Below, in pieces: positions 1-9,089 of a stretch of 64,000 nt of DNA. The notes beneath the pieces were generated by a model that did not search any database, was not told the DNA's origin, and was given only the letters and a program-made list of their open reading frames with translations. A program made the translations under genes and the position numbers. This stretch comes from Burkholderia ambifaria (GTDB lineage Bacteria > Pseudomonadota > Gammaproteobacteria > Burkholderiales > Burkholderiaceae): the NCBI RefSeq assembly GCF_001443045.1, contig NZ_LKPJ01000016.1, positions 128,288-192,287 of the forward strand, in the 5' to 3' direction. Positions within the stretch are counted from its first letter, which is position 1; every line of letters begins with the position of its first letter.

Positions 1-508
1 GGAGCTGTACCGCGCGCGCAACTTCAAGCAGTGGATGGCCAAGGGGCTGTACCTGGGCACGCTGATGGTCGGTCTCGAGCAGAAGGTGATGGGCGGCAAC
101 GTGCCGTGGACGCTGCACCACAAGCATGCGGATCACGAGATGCTGAAGCCGGCATCGCAATGCACGCCGATCGAGTATCCGAAGCCGGACGGCAAGCTGA
201 CGTTCGACCGGCTGTCGTCGGTGTTCATCTCGAACACGAACCACGAGGAGAACCAGCCGGCGCACCTGACGCTGAAGGATGCGAGCGTGCCGGTGAACGT
301 GAACCTGAGCACGTACGCGGGGCCGGAGGGGCGCTTCTGCCCGGCGGCGGTGTACGAGTTCGTGAAGAACGACGACGGCAGCGACCGGCTGGTGATCAAC
401 GCGCAGAACTGCGTGCACTGCAAGACCTGCGACATCAAGGACCCGACGCAGAACATCGTGTGGGTCACGCCGGAAGGCGGCGGCGGGCCGAATTACCCGA
501 ACATGTAA
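1..508 (+). CDS. Electron transfer flavoprotein-ubiquinone oxidoreductase, C-terminal part
   Basis: Only the last 168 or so residues are in the window; the reading frame is open from base 2 and the start lies upstream. The family passes electrons from reduced ETF (fed by acyl-CoA and other dehydrogenases) to ubiquinone at the inner membrane. The visible part holds the C-terminal ferredoxin-like domain that ligates a [4Fe-4S] cluster: a Cys within FCPAAVYEF and the CVHCKTCDIKDP motif, followed by the typical NIVWVTPEGGGGPNYPNM ending. The thiolase and hydroxyacyl-CoA dehydrogenase that follow fit a beta-oxidation setting. Family assignment is firm; the N-terminal FAD and quinone regions cannot be checked here. 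Confidence 0.95.
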   Translation, partial: ELYRARNFKQWMAKGLYLGTLMVGLEQKVMGGNVPWTLHHKHADHEMLKPASQCTPIEYPKPDGKLTFDRLSSVFISNTNHEENQPAHLTLKDASVPVNVNLSTYAGPEGRFCPAAVYEFVKNDDGSDRLVINAQNCVHCKTCDIKDPTQNIVWVTPEGGGGPNYPNM

Positions 509-557
509 CGCAAACGCATCCCCGCGCCCACGGGCGCGAACGAACCGGAGTGAGACG

Positions 558-1751
558 ATGAGCAATGCAGCGAAGGAAGTCGTGGTGGTGAGCGGTGTCC
601 GTACCGCGATCGGCGATTTCGGCGGGAGCCTGAAGGATTTCTCGCCGACCGATCTCGGTGCGAAGGTGGTCGCCGAAGTGCTGTCGCGCGCGAACGTGGC
701 GGGCGATGCGGTCGGCCATGTCGTGTTCGGCCACGTCGTGAACACCGAGCCGAAGGACATGTATCTCGCGCGCGTCGCGGCGATCAACGGCGGCGTCGCG
801 CAGCACACGCCGGCGCTGACCGTGAACCGTCTGTGCGGCTCGGGCCTGCAGGCGATCGTGTCGGCCGCGCAGACGATCATGCTCGGCGACGCCGACGTCG
901 CGATCGGCGGCGGGTCGGAGAACATGAGCCGCGCACCGTACACCGTGCCGGCCGCGCGTTTCGGCCAGCGCATGGGCGATGCGAAGCTCGTCGACATGAT
1001 GCTCGGCGCGCTGCACGACCCGTTCCAGACGATCCACATGGGCGTGACGGCCGAGAACGTCGCACGCAAGTACGGCATTTCGCGTGACGCGCAGGATGCA
1101 CTTGCACTCGAATCGCATCGTCGCGCGGCGCGCGCGATCGCCGAAGGCCGCTTCAAGGATCAGATCCTGCCGATCTCGATCCGCACGAAGAAGGGCGAGG
1201 TCGCGTTCGACACCGACGAGCACGTGCGTCACGACGCCGGCCCGGACGACTTCACGAAGCTGAAGCCGGTGTTCGTGAAGGAAGACGGCACGGTGACGGC
1301 CGGCAACGCGTCGGGGATCAACGATGCGGCCGCCGCGGTGCTGATGATGAGCGCGGATGCCGCGCGCGCGCAGGGCGTGAAGCCGCTCGCGCGTCTCGTC
1401 GCGTATGCGCATGCGGGCGTCGATCCGGCGTACATGGGCATCGGTCCGGTGCCGGCCACGCAGAAGGCGCTGGAGCGCGCGGGCCTGAAGATCACCGATC
1501 TCGACGTGATCGAGGCGAACGAGGCGTTCGCGGCCCAGGCGTGCGCGGTCACGCAGGAACTCGGCCTCGATCCGGCCAAGGTCAACCCGAACGGCTCGGG
1601 CATTTCGCTCGGTCACCCGATCGGCGCAACGGGCGCATTGATCACGGTCAAGGCGCTGTACGAGCTCAAGCGCATCGGCGGGCGTTACGCGCTCGTGACG
1701 ATGTGCATCGGCGGCGGCCAGGGGATTGCGGCGATCTTCGAGAACATCTGA
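558..1751 (+). CDS. Thiolase family acetyl-CoA acyltransferase (beta-ketothiolase)
   Basis: The 397-residue protein is full length for a tetrameric biosynthetic/degradative thiolase. The nucleophilic Cys93 lies in NRLCGSGLQ, His353 in SLGHPIGATGA and the second active-site Cys383 in MCIGGGQG. It would cleave 3-ketoacyl-CoA with CoA, or condense two acyl-CoAs in reverse. The sequence resembles BktB-type ketothiolases, but chain-length preference cannot be read from sequence. The ATG at 558 has a GGAG about seven bases upstream. It starts 49 bases after the ETF-QO gene and is followed after 40 bases by a 3-hydroxyacyl-CoA dehydrogenase, so all three are probably co-transcribed. Confidence 0.95.
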   Translation: MSNAAKEVVVVSGVRTAIGDFGGSLKDFSPTDLGAKVVAEVLSRANVAGDAVGHVVFGHVVNTEPKDMYLARVAAINGGVAQHTPALTVNRLCGSGLQAIVSAAQTIMLGDADVAIGGGSENMSRAPYTVPAARFGQRMGDAKLVDMMLGALHDPFQTIHMGVTAENVARKYGISRDAQDALALESHRRAARAIAEGRFKDQILPISIRTKKGEVAFDTDEHVRHDAGPDDFTKLKPVFVKEDGTVTAGNASGINDAAAAVLMMSADAARAQGVKPLARLVAYAHAGVDPAYMGIGPVPATQKALERAGLKITDLDVIEANEAFAAQACAVTQELGLDPAKVNPNGSGISLGHPIGATGALITVKALYELKRIGGRYALVTMCIGGGQGIAAIFENI

Positions 1752-1791
1752 TAATCGAACGTTCAGCACCCGAACACACACAGGAATCGTC

Positions 1792-2646
1792 ATGGCTATC
1801 GAAACCGTCGGCGTCGTGGGCGCCGGAACCATGGGCAACGGCATTGCGCAGACCGCCGCCGTTGCAGGACTCAACGTCGTGATGATCGACGTCAGCGATG
1901 CGGCGCTCGACAAGGGCGTCGCCGCACTGAAGGGCAGCCTCGAGCGGCTCGTATCGAAGGAGAAGCTCGACGCCGGTGCGCGCGATGCCGCGCTCGCGCG
2001 CATCACGACGTCGACCGATTACGCGAAGCTCGCCGCGGTCGACATCGTGATCGAAGCCGCGACCGAGAACGTCGAGCTGAAGAGCCGCATCCTGAAGCAG
2101 ATCGAATCGGTCGCGCGGCCCGACGCGATCATCGCGACCAACACGTCGTCGATCTCGATCACCTCGCTCGCGGCGCTGCTCGCCGATCCGTCGCGCTTCG
2201 TCGGCATGCACTTCTTCAACCCGGTGCCGCTGATGCCGCTCGTCGAGATCATCCGCGGGCTGCAGACGAGCGAAGCGACGGCGTCGGCGGTGCGCGCGCT
2301 GACCGAGCGTTTCGACAAGTCGCCGATCGGCGTGCGCAACGCACCCGGCTTCGTCGTGAACCGGATCCTCGTGCCGATGATCAACGAAGCGTTCTTCGTG
2401 CTGGCCGAAGGCATCGCGTCGGCCGAGGAGATCGACGCGGGGATGAAGCTCGGCGCGAACCATCCGATCGGGCCGCTCGCGCTGGCCGATCTCGTCGGGC
2501 TCGATGTGTGCCTCGCAGTGATGGATGTGTTCCTGAAGGACTTCGGCGACACGAAGTATCGTGCGTGCCCGCTGCTGCGCGAGATGGTGTCGGCCGGGCG
2601 GCTGGGGCGCAAGACGGGGCGCGGGGTGTACGACTACAGCAAGTAA
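1792..2646 (+). CDS. 3-hydroxybutyryl-CoA dehydrogenase
   Basis: The 284-residue protein is the usual length for a short, monofunctional 3-hydroxyacyl-CoA dehydrogenase. It oxidises (S)-3-hydroxyacyl-CoA to 3-ketoacyl-CoA with NAD+, feeding the thiolase just upstream. An N-terminal Rossmann motif, GVVGAGTMGNGIAQ (residues 7-20), binds NAD. His140 and Glu152 in the segment VGMHFFNPVPLMPLVEI form the catalytic dyad. The C-terminal dimerisation domain contains the family phrase GANHPIGPLALADLVGLD. The ATG at 1792 was chosen because the Rossmann strand begins five codons later; longer upstream extensions overlap the thiolase and add non-family residues. Confidence 0.96.
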   Translation: MAIETVGVVGAGTMGNGIAQTAAVAGLNVVMIDVSDAALDKGVAALKGSLERLVSKEKLDAGARDAALARITTSTDYAKLAAVDIVIEAATENVELKSRILKQIESVARPDAIIATNTSSISITSLAALLADPSRFVGMHFFNPVPLMPLVEIIRGLQTSEATASAVRALTERFDKSPIGVRNAPGFVVNRILVPMINEAFFVLAEGIASAEEIDAGMKLGANHPIGPLALADLVGLDVCLAVMDVFLKDFGDTKYRACPLLREMVSAGRLGRKTGRGVYDYSK

Positions 2647-2668
2647 GCGGCGCATCGGTGCCTCTTCG

Positions 2669-2698
2669 CGCGGCCGCCTTCGGGCGGCCGCGTGCTTT
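2669..2698 (+). terminator. Hairpin terminator after the hydroxyacyl-CoA dehydrogenase gene
   Basis: A perfect 10-bp GC stem (CGCGGCCGCC/GGCGGCCGCG) closes on a TTCG tetraloop 22 bases after the stop codon and is followed by TGCTTTGC. The stem is very strong, but the U-tract is short, so termination may be partial. Confidence 0.6.
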
Positions 2699-3362
2699 GC
2701 ACGGCCCGCTTGCGCATCCGGCACGGCCAGATCCCGCGGCAACGTCCGCTTGAACATCGCGAGCAGTGGCCGGGCCGTCTTCGGCGGCACGTGATCGCGT
2801 GCCGCACGGCCGCCGCGATCTGGCCGCCGCGGCCGTTCGACACGAGCAACGCGTGCCCTTCTGCAACGGGCTGTGCCGATCGCACGGTTCCGCTATGTGC
2901 GTCACCGGCGCAAGTTCGATCCGTCCATCGTCGACCGCCGATCCTGCGTGTCCGAGCCGGCTCGATGGCCGCCTGCGCCGTCGCGCGCCGGTTCTCTCGG
3001 TAGTTTCCCTCACATACCCCCGTCGGGATTTTCCCCTAGCGCACCCTCCCGCGCACCGCGTGCACCACATTGCGGCAATCACGGCGAAATCCCGCACAGC
3101 CGCGCCGGTATTGGCTTTCGTCACGGTCCTGCAGTGCACCGCCAGTCACGCTTTTCCGCACGTTTTCGATGCATTACCAAAGGTATGGAAAAGCGCACAG
3201 AAAATGTATCTGGAGCGACGAAATTGGATTGATACGCTGCAATCACTGCATCAGCGCCGTCAACCAAGCGAGCGCGCATCGAGCCCACGCAACAAACGTG
3301 GCAGTCGAAGGCGACTCGTACGAAGTTCGCGGTTTCCATTACCAGCTAGTCGGGATGACAGA
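2699..3362. other. Long noncoding stretch upstream of the betaine-type transporter
   Basis: About 660 bases separate the beta-oxidation genes from the transporter operon. No convincing gene is seen; open frames here are short or in-frame extensions of the ATP-binding protein without family similarity. The last 230 bases are visibly more A/T-rich, as expected for a promoter region. The 11-bp palindrome TACC-AAA-GGTA at 3175-3185 is a candidate regulator site. No consensus sigma-70 pair could be assigned confidently. Confidence 0.5.
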
Positions 3363-4652
3363 ATGGCCCCAAATCTGACGTTTGCACCGGGCGATGTACT
3401 TCCCCCCGGAGCAATCCACACCGACGGTGCGCCGTCGATCGCCCGGTCGAGTACCGCGACCGGAACCGACATCCTGACCGTCAAGCACCTGTCGAAGATT
3501 TTCGGTCCGAAGCCCGAGCGAGCGATCGAGCTGATGAAGCGCGGCGTCGGGCGCAACGAGATCTTCGCCGAAACCGGCAACATGGTGGCGGTCGATGACG
3601 TGAGCCTGAGCGTGCGGGCCGGCGAGATCTTCGTGATCATGGGCCTGTCGGGCTCCGGCAAATCGACGCTGGTTCGCCTGCTCAACCGCCTGATCGAGCC
3701 GACGTCCGGGCAGGTCGTGCTCGAAGGCCGCGACATCGCACCGATGTCGACGCCGGAACTGCGCGATGTTCGGCGCCAGAAGATGGCGATGGTGTTCCAG
3801 TCGTTCGCACTGCTGCCGAACCGGACCGTGATCGACAACATCGCGTACGGTCTCGAGGTCGCGGGGATCAAGAAGGCGCAGCGTTACGAAGTGGCGCGTG
3901 CCGCGCTGGAGCGCGTCGGCCTGGGTTCGTACGAGAAGCTGCTGCCGAGCGAGTTGTCCGGCGGCATGCAGCAGCGCGTGGGGCTGGCCCGCGCACTGGC
4001 GGTGAATCCGTCGGTCCTGCTGATGGACGAGGCATTCTCCGCGCTCGATCCGCTGATCCGCTTCGAAATGCAGAACGAACTGCTGCGCCTGCAGAAGGAA
4101 GAGCAGCGCACGATCGTGTTCATTTCACACGATATCGAGGAAGCGGTGAAGATCGGCGGCCGCATCGGCATCATGAAGGACGGCTGCCTGATCCAGGTCG
4201 GCACGCCGGCCGAACTGATCCAGACGCCGGCGGATGCGTACGTGCAGGACTTCTTCCGCAACGTCGACGTGTCGCGCTTCCTGAAGGCATCCAGCATGAT
4301 GACGAAGGTCGAGCGCGGGCTGCTGCGGTGCGATGCCGGGACGTCGTCCGACCGCTACCTGAACCAGCTGATCGACAGCGGCGCGGAGTGCGGTTACGTG
4401 TGCGACGAGGCCGGCCATTATCTGGGCTGCGTCACGGCCGCCACGCTGCACCGCTCCGGCACGCGGCCGATTCGCGAGGCCTTCCTGCATGACTTCAACG
4501 CGGTTTCGATCGATACGGATCTGCATCGACTCGCGTCGATCGCGCTGACCCAGGAGCACGACGTGCCGGTGACGGACGCAGCGGGACAACTGGCGGGCGT
4601 CGTGTCCTGCCGGACGATACTCAAGCAGATGATGCAACGGAGGGCAGCATGA
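3363..4652 (+). CDS. proV: Glycine betaine/proline-type ABC transporter, ATP-binding subunit
   Basis: The 429-residue protein is the ProV/OpuAA type of ATPase that energises import of quaternary amines. Walker A is GLSGSGKST (Lys100), followed by the Q-loop VFQSFALLPNRT, the signature LSGGMQQRVGLARAL, Walker B LLMDEAFSALDP and the switch His256 in FISHD. The ProV-specific N-terminal segment (IFGPKPERAIELMKRG) is present. After residue 285 a CBS-like tail follows, as in osmosensing homologues. The ATG at 3363 was preferred over upstream in-frame starts because a GGGA lies just before it and the leader lacks family sequence. It overlaps the permease gene by four bases (ATGA). Confidence 0.94.
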   Translation: MAPNLTFAPGDVLPPGAIHTDGAPSIARSSTATGTDILTVKHLSKIFGPKPERAIELMKRGVGRNEIFAETGNMVAVDDVSLSVRAGEIFVIMGLSGSGKSTLVRLLNRLIEPTSGQVVLEGRDIAPMSTPELRDVRRQKMAMVFQSFALLPNRTVIDNIAYGLEVAGIKKAQRYEVARAALERVGLGSYEKLLPSELSGGMQQRVGLARALAVNPSVLLMDEAFSALDPLIRFEMQNELLRLQKEEQRTIVFISHDIEEAVKIGGRIGIMKDGCLIQVGTPAELIQTPADAYVQDFFRNVDVSRFLKASSMMTKVERGLLRCDAGTSSDRYLNQLIDSGAECGYVCDEAGHYLGCVTAATLHRSGTRPIREAFLHDFNAVSIDTDLHRLASIALTQEHDVPVTDAAGQLAGVVSCRTILKQMMQRRAA

Positions 4653-5536
4653 ATTCGTCGGTAATCGGGAAGTTCGCGGAAAATTTCGTCAATTTCCTGT
4701 TTCTGCATTTCCGCGGTGGCTTCGACACCTTCTCGGCGGGGCTCGGCGCGGTCGTGAAGCTGCTCGAAGACGGCCTCGCCGCCGTGCCGTTCATCGCGAT
4801 GGTCGTGATCCTGGTCGGACTCGCGCTGTGGCGTCGCGGCATCGTGTTCTCGATCTTCGTCGGCTTCGCGCTGCTCGTCATTCACTACATGGGCCTGTGG
4901 GCGCAGACGGTCTCGACCCTCGCGCTCGTCACCGCGGCGACGTTCTTCAGCCTGGTGATCGGCGTCCCGCTGGGGATCTGGGGCGCGCGCAACAACCGGA
5001 TCGGCATGATCCTGCGCTCGCTGCTCGACTTCATGCAGACGATGCCCGCGTTCGTGTACCTGATCCCGGCCGTGATCCTGTTCGGCCTCGGACGCGTGCC
5101 GGCCGTGATCGCGACGATCGTGTTCGCGATGCCGCCCGTCGTGCGGCTGACGACGCTCGGCATCCGGCAGGTCCGCGAGGAACTGATCGAAGCCGGCCGC
5201 TCGTTCGGCAGCACCGACTGGCAGCTTCTGTGGAAGATCCAGCTGCCGAACGCGCTGCCGTCGATCATGGCCGGCGTGAACCAGACGATCATGATGGCGC
5301 TGTCGATGGTGGTGGTCGCGTCGATGATCGGCGCGGGCGGCCTCGGCGAGTACGTGCTGAGCGGCATCCAGCGCCTCGACATCGGGATCGGCTTCGAAGG
5401 CGGGCTGGGCGTCGTGCTGCTCGCGATCGTGCTGGATCGCCTGACGGAGAGCTTCGGCGTGAAGGCGCAGAAGAAAAAGGCGCGACCTGCCGCTCGTGCA
5501 GGCAAGGCCGGCCCGCGTGGTGCGGCACGTACCTGA
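4649..5536 (+). CDS. proW: Glycine betaine/proline-type ABC transporter, permease
   Basis: A 295-residue polytopic inner-membrane permease of the ProW/OpuAB type. Hydrophobic segments run through the protein, and the cytoplasmic EAA loop that contacts the ATPase is visible as EELIEAGRSFGSTDWQLLW followed by KIQLPNALPSIMAGV. The C-terminus is a basic, Ala/Arg/Lys-rich tail after the last membrane helix, probably cytoplasmic. The start overlaps the proV stop, indicating translational coupling. With proV and the downstream binding protein it forms a complete importer for a betaine-like compound. Confidence 0.94.
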   Translation: MNSSVIGKFAENFVNFLFLHFRGGFDTFSAGLGAVVKLLEDGLAAVPFIAMVVILVGLALWRRGIVFSIFVGFALLVIHYMGLWAQTVSTLALVTAATFFSLVIGVPLGIWGARNNRIGMILRSLLDFMQTMPAFVYLIPAVILFGLGRVPAVIATIVFAMPPVVRLTTLGIRQVREELIEAGRSFGSTDWQLLWKIQLPNALPSIMAGVNQTIMMALSMVVVASMIGAGGLGEYVLSGIQRLDIGIGFEGGLGVVLLAIVLDRLTESFGVKAQKKKARPAARAGKAGPRGAART

Positions 5537-5689
5537 CGGAAAAGGCAGTCGAAGGCAGTTGAAGGAAGATGAAGCGCCGCGGCCACGGTGCCGCGGCGGA
5601 ACCGGTGTAGCAGTGCGTGGAGACCAGAAACGCCGATCGAAGGCGTTCCTCATCCTTGAAAGACTCGCGTGATTAACAAGGAGTACTAG

Positions 5690-6571
5690 ATGAATACCCG
5701 TACGTTCAAGTCGCTTCTGGCGAAACTTGCGGTATCGACGGTGGTTGCCTGCGGCGCAGGTGTGGGCGTGGCATCGGCGGCCGAGCCGGTCAAGATCGCG
5801 GTGACCAACTGGGCCGACGTGCTCGCGGTGGCCAACGTCGCGAAGTACGTGCTCGAGACGCAACTCAAGCAGCCGGTGCAGTTCGTCCAGGCCGACATCG
5901 GCATCCAGTACCAGGGCGTCGCGCGCGGCGACCTCGACATCATGGTCGGCGGCTGGCTGCCGGTCACGCATGCGACGTACTACGCGAAGTACAAGAACGA
6001 CCTCGACGACGTCGGCATCATCTACACCGGCGGCAAGAACGGCTGGGCGGTGCCGACCTACATTCCCGAATCGCAGCTGTCGTCGATCGCCGACCTGAAC
6101 AAGCCGGAGGTCAAGAGCAAGCTGAACGGCACGATCCAGGGCATCGAGCCGGGCGGCGGCCTGATGCAGGCGTCCGAGAAGACCATCAAGGCCTACAACC
6201 TGGACGGCTACAACCTGCAGGCGTCGAGCGAGGCAGGCATGCTGGCGAGCGTGTCGCGTGCGTACCAGTCGAAGCAGTGGGTCGTGGCGACGGTGTGGAG
6301 CCCGCACTGGCTGTTCCAGAAGTGGCAGATGCGTTACCTGAAGGACCCGAAGGGCACGCTGGGTGGTGAAGAGCAGATCCACGCGTTCGCGTCGAAGAAG
6401 TTCGCGGGCAAGTTCCCGCGCGCCGACGTGTTCTTCAAGCACCTGAAGCTGACGCTGGCCGACGTCGAGGCGATCGAGTTCGAAGGGAACAGCACGAACG
6501 ATTACGCAACGGCCGCGAAGAAGTTCGTCGATGCCCATCCTGAGAAGCTGAAGGCCTGGCTGCAGCAGTGA
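5690..6571 (+). CDS. proX: Periplasmic substrate-binding protein for a quaternary amine (OpuAC/ProX-like)
   Basis: A 293-residue exported protein. Residues 1 to about 31 form a Sec signal ending in ASA before AEPVKIAV. The mature part follows the OpuAC fold: GVARGDLDIMVGGWLPVTHA and the later VATVWSPHWLFQ carry the Trp residues that usually build the aromatic cage around a trimethylammonium group. A strong AAGGAG lies seven bases before the ATG. It is third in the transporter operon after a 153-base gap. The cage suggests betaine, choline, carnitine or a similar ligand, but which one cannot be told from sequence; osmoprotection and catabolic uptake are both possible. Confidence 0.92.
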   Translation: MNTRTFKSLLAKLAVSTVVACGAGVGVASAAEPVKIAVTNWADVLAVANVAKYVLETQLKQPVQFVQADIGIQYQGVARGDLDIMVGGWLPVTHATYYAKYKNDLDDVGIIYTGGKNGWAVPTYIPESQLSSIADLNKPEVKSKLNGTIQGIEPGGGLMQASEKTIKAYNLDGYNLQASSEAGMLASVSRAYQSKQWVVATVWSPHWLFQKWQMRYLKDPKGTLGGEEQIHAFASKKFAGKFPRADVFFKHLKLTLADVEAIEFEGNSTNDYATAAKKFVDAHPEKLKAWLQQ

Positions 6572-6740
6572 GGCTGCGCCCCGGTAGCGCGGACGACGCG
6601 ATCGGCGCCGTTCGCGCGAACCGGCGGCGCACGTCGCGCGATGCCGGCGGCCGGGGCCGCAACGAGGGCGCCGGCCTCGCAGTGTGTGCGGTACACGCAG
6701 TCCATGCAGCACGTCATGATTCGCGTTGCGGAGTCACCAA

Positions 6741-8036
6741 GTGAACGAGAACGCCCGCTTTTTTTCTGAAACGCTCCAGAGCCGGGATCCGGTGATCGCA
6801 TCGGAGATCGCGCTGGAACTGCGTCGCCAGCAGAGCCAGATCGAACTGATCGCGTCCGAAAACATCGCGTCGGCGGCGGTGCTGGAAGCACAGGGCACCG
6901 TGCTGACGAACAAGTACGCGGAAGGCTATCCGTCCCGGCGGTACTACGGCGGTTGCGACCATGTCGACCGGATCGAGTCGCTCGCGATCGACCGTGCGTG
7001 CGCCCTGTTCGACGCGGCGCATGCGAACGTCCAGCCGCACTCGGGCGCGCAGGCCAACGGCGCGGTGATGCTCGCGCTCGTCAAGCCCGGCGACACGGTG
7101 ATGGGCATGTCCCTCGATGCGGGCGGCCATCTCACGCACGGCGCACGGCCCGCGCTGTCGGGGAAGTGGTTCAACGCGGTGCAGTACGGCGTGAGCCCGG
7201 ACACGCTGCGCATCGATTACGACGACGTGCGCCGGCTCGCCGAGCAGCATCGCCCGAAACTGATCATCGCCGGCTACTCCGCGTATCCGCGCGCGCTCGA
7301 TTTCGCCGCGTTCCGCGAGATCGCGGACAGCGTCGATGCGAAGCTGATGGTCGACATGGCGCACATCGCCGGCATCGTCGCGGCCGGTCGGCATCGGAAC
7401 CCGGTGCCGTTCGCCGACGTGGTGACGTCGACCACGCACAAGACGCTGCGCGGCCCGCGCGGCGGCTTCATCCTGACGAATCAGGCCGAGGTCGCGAAGC
7501 AGATCGATTCGGCGGTATTTCCGGGGTTGCAGGGCGGCCCGCTGATGCATGTCGTCGCGGGAAAGGCGGTGGCGTTCGCCGAGGCGCTGCGCCCGGAGTT
7601 TACGCGCTATATCGACCAGGTGTTGCGCAACGCGCAGACACTCGCCGGCGTGCTGACGGGCGGCGGCCTCTCGCTCGTCACGGGTGGCACGGACAACCAC
7701 CTGCTGCTGGTCGACCTGCGTTCGCGACGTGTTACCGGCATGCAGGCCGAGAAGGCGCTGGAGCGTGCCGGCATCACCTGCAACAAGAACGGGATTCCGT
7801 TCGATAGGGAGAATCCGATGGTCACGTCCGGCATCCGGCTTGGCACGCCGGCGGGCACCACGCGCGGCTTCGGACCCGCGCAGTTCGCGCAGATCGGGGA
7901 AATGATCGTCGAAGTGCTGGCGGCGCTCGAGCGCGATCCGGGCGGCGACGAAGCGGTCGAGCGGTCGGTGCGGACCCGCGTGCGCGACCTGTGCAGCCAG
8001 TTCCCCATTTATGCGCATGCGGAGGCGTTCGCCTGA
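6741..8036 (+). CDS. glyA: Serine hydroxymethyltransferase paralogue
   Basis: A PLP enzyme of about 431 residues, the full length for SHMT. The PLP lysine is Lys234 in TSTTHKTLRGPRGG; the substrate and cofactor motifs ELIASENIAS, NKYAEGYPSRRYYGG and VDMAHIAG are intact. The family interconverts serine and glycine with tetrahydrofolate, and many members also cleave beta-hydroxy amino acids to glycine plus an aldehyde. GTG at 6741 was chosen because GGAG sits seven bases upstream; an in-frame TTG at 6726 lies before that site. Placement inside a betaine-transporter and oxidoreductase block points to a catabolic role (one-carbon recycling or aldol cleavage) rather than the housekeeping copy. Confidence 0.93.
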   Translation: MNENARFFSETLQSRDPVIASEIALELRRQQSQIELIASENIASAAVLEAQGTVLTNKYAEGYPSRRYYGGCDHVDRIESLAIDRACALFDAAHANVQPHSGAQANGAVMLALVKPGDTVMGMSLDAGGHLTHGARPALSGKWFNAVQYGVSPDTLRIDYDDVRRLAEQHRPKLIIAGYSAYPRALDFAAFREIADSVDAKLMVDMAHIAGIVAAGRHRNPVPFADVVTSTTHKTLRGPRGGFILTNQAEVAKQIDSAVFPGLQGGPLMHVVAGKAVAFAEALRPEFTRYIDQVLRNAQTLAGVLTGGGLSLVTGGTDNHLLLVDLRSRRVTGMQAEKALERAGITCNKNGIPFDRENPMVTSGIRLGTPAGTTRGFGPAQFAQIGEMIVEVLAALERDPGGDEAVERSVRTRVRDLCSQFPIYAHAEAFA

Positions 8037-8195
8037 TCCCGGCATCGGGATGGCCTGGAATATCGTTTTGATTACGTAGTGAATCGATCGGCGTGGCTGC
8101 ACGATTGCCGCGACGCGCCGACGATGTTTTGTCGAATTGCCGGTTTCCCGCCCGACGGGCGGAACCTGGCGCACCCATCTGAATGAGGAATCAAA

Positions 8196-9083
8196 ATGAG
8201 CTTCGAGGGCGTACACACACCGCTGGTCACCCCGTTCGACGCGGACGGCGAAATCGATCATGCCCTGCTGGGCCGCCACGCGGCCGATCTCGCGGGCCGC
8301 GTGTCCGGCCTCGGCATTGGCGGGACGACGGGCGAATACTATGCATTGAGCTTCGACGAACGCGTGCGCACGTTCGACACGGTCGCGGCCGCGGCCGGCG
8401 GCAAGACATTCCTGACCGCGGGCATCAACGCGACGACGACGAAGGAGGTGCTGCGCCTCGGCCGCGAAGCGAAACGCGCGGGACTGAACGCGCTGCTGGT
8501 TGCCGCGCCGTACTACGCGCAGCCGACCCAGCAGGAACTGCTCGCGCATCTGCTCGCGGTCGACGACGCGCTCGACATGCCGATCATGCTGTACAACTTC
8601 CCGGCCCGCACCGGCACGGAAATCGGCGACGACATTCTCGAGACGCTGCTCGCGCGCAAGAACTTCGTCGCGATGAAGGAAAGCACCGGCGATATCGCGC
8701 ATCTGCATCATCTGTCGACGCATTTCAGCGGCCGGCTCGTGTTGAGCTGCGGGATGGACGACCAGGCGCTCGAATTCTTCGCATGGGGCGCGCGCAGCTG
8801 GGTCGGCGGCGCGTCGAACTTCCTGCCGGAAGCGCACACCGACCTGTTCGACGCCTGCGTGAAGCGCGGCGATTTCGCGACCGGCCGCAAGCTGATGGCG
8901 CAACTGCTGCCGGTGCTCGAACTGCTCGAGCGCAGCGGCAAGTTCATTCAGTACGTGCGCTACGGCTGCGAGCTGGCCGGCCTGCCGGTCGGCGTCGCCC
9001 GCGCACCGCTTGGCGCGCTGTCGGACGACGAGCGCGATGCGTTCGCGAAGCTCGTGAAACCGCTGCTGCGCGACGCCCGGTAA
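8196..9083 (+). CDS. DapA/N-acetylneuraminate lyase family aldolase or lyase
   Basis: A 295-residue class I (Schiff-base) TIM-barrel protein. GGTTGEYY (residues 42-49) is the family motif, Tyr133 lies in MLYNFPART and the Schiff-base Lys161 in FVAMKESTGD. True dihydrodipicolinate synthase is one possibility, but many paralogues in catabolic operons act on other 2-oxo acids, such as hydroxyproline-derived imino acids, keto-deoxy sugar acids or trans-o-hydroxybenzylidenepyruvate. The setting between SHMT and a FAD amine oxidase makes a catabolic lyase more likely. AGGA lies a few bases before the ATG. It ends six bases before the next gene, so the two are coupled. Confidence 0.88.
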   Translation: MSFEGVHTPLVTPFDADGEIDHALLGRHAADLAGRVSGLGIGGTTGEYYALSFDERVRTFDTVAAAAGGKTFLTAGINATTTKEVLRLGREAKRAGLNALLVAAPYYAQPTQQELLAHLLAVDDALDMPIMLYNFPARTGTEIGDDILETLLARKNFVAMKESTGDIAHLHHLSTHFSGRLVLSCGMDDQALEFFAWGARSWVGGASNFLPEAHTDLFDACVKRGDFATGRKLMAQLLPVLELLERSGKFIQYVRYGCELAGLPVGVARAPLGALSDDERDAFAKLVKPLLRDAR

Positions 9084-9089
9084 TCCATC

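Noticed and set aside
2766..3362. Upstream extension of the ProV-like ATPase
   Set aside because: The extra 199 codons show no ABC features and cover a region with promoter-like composition; the family start fits the ATG at 3363.
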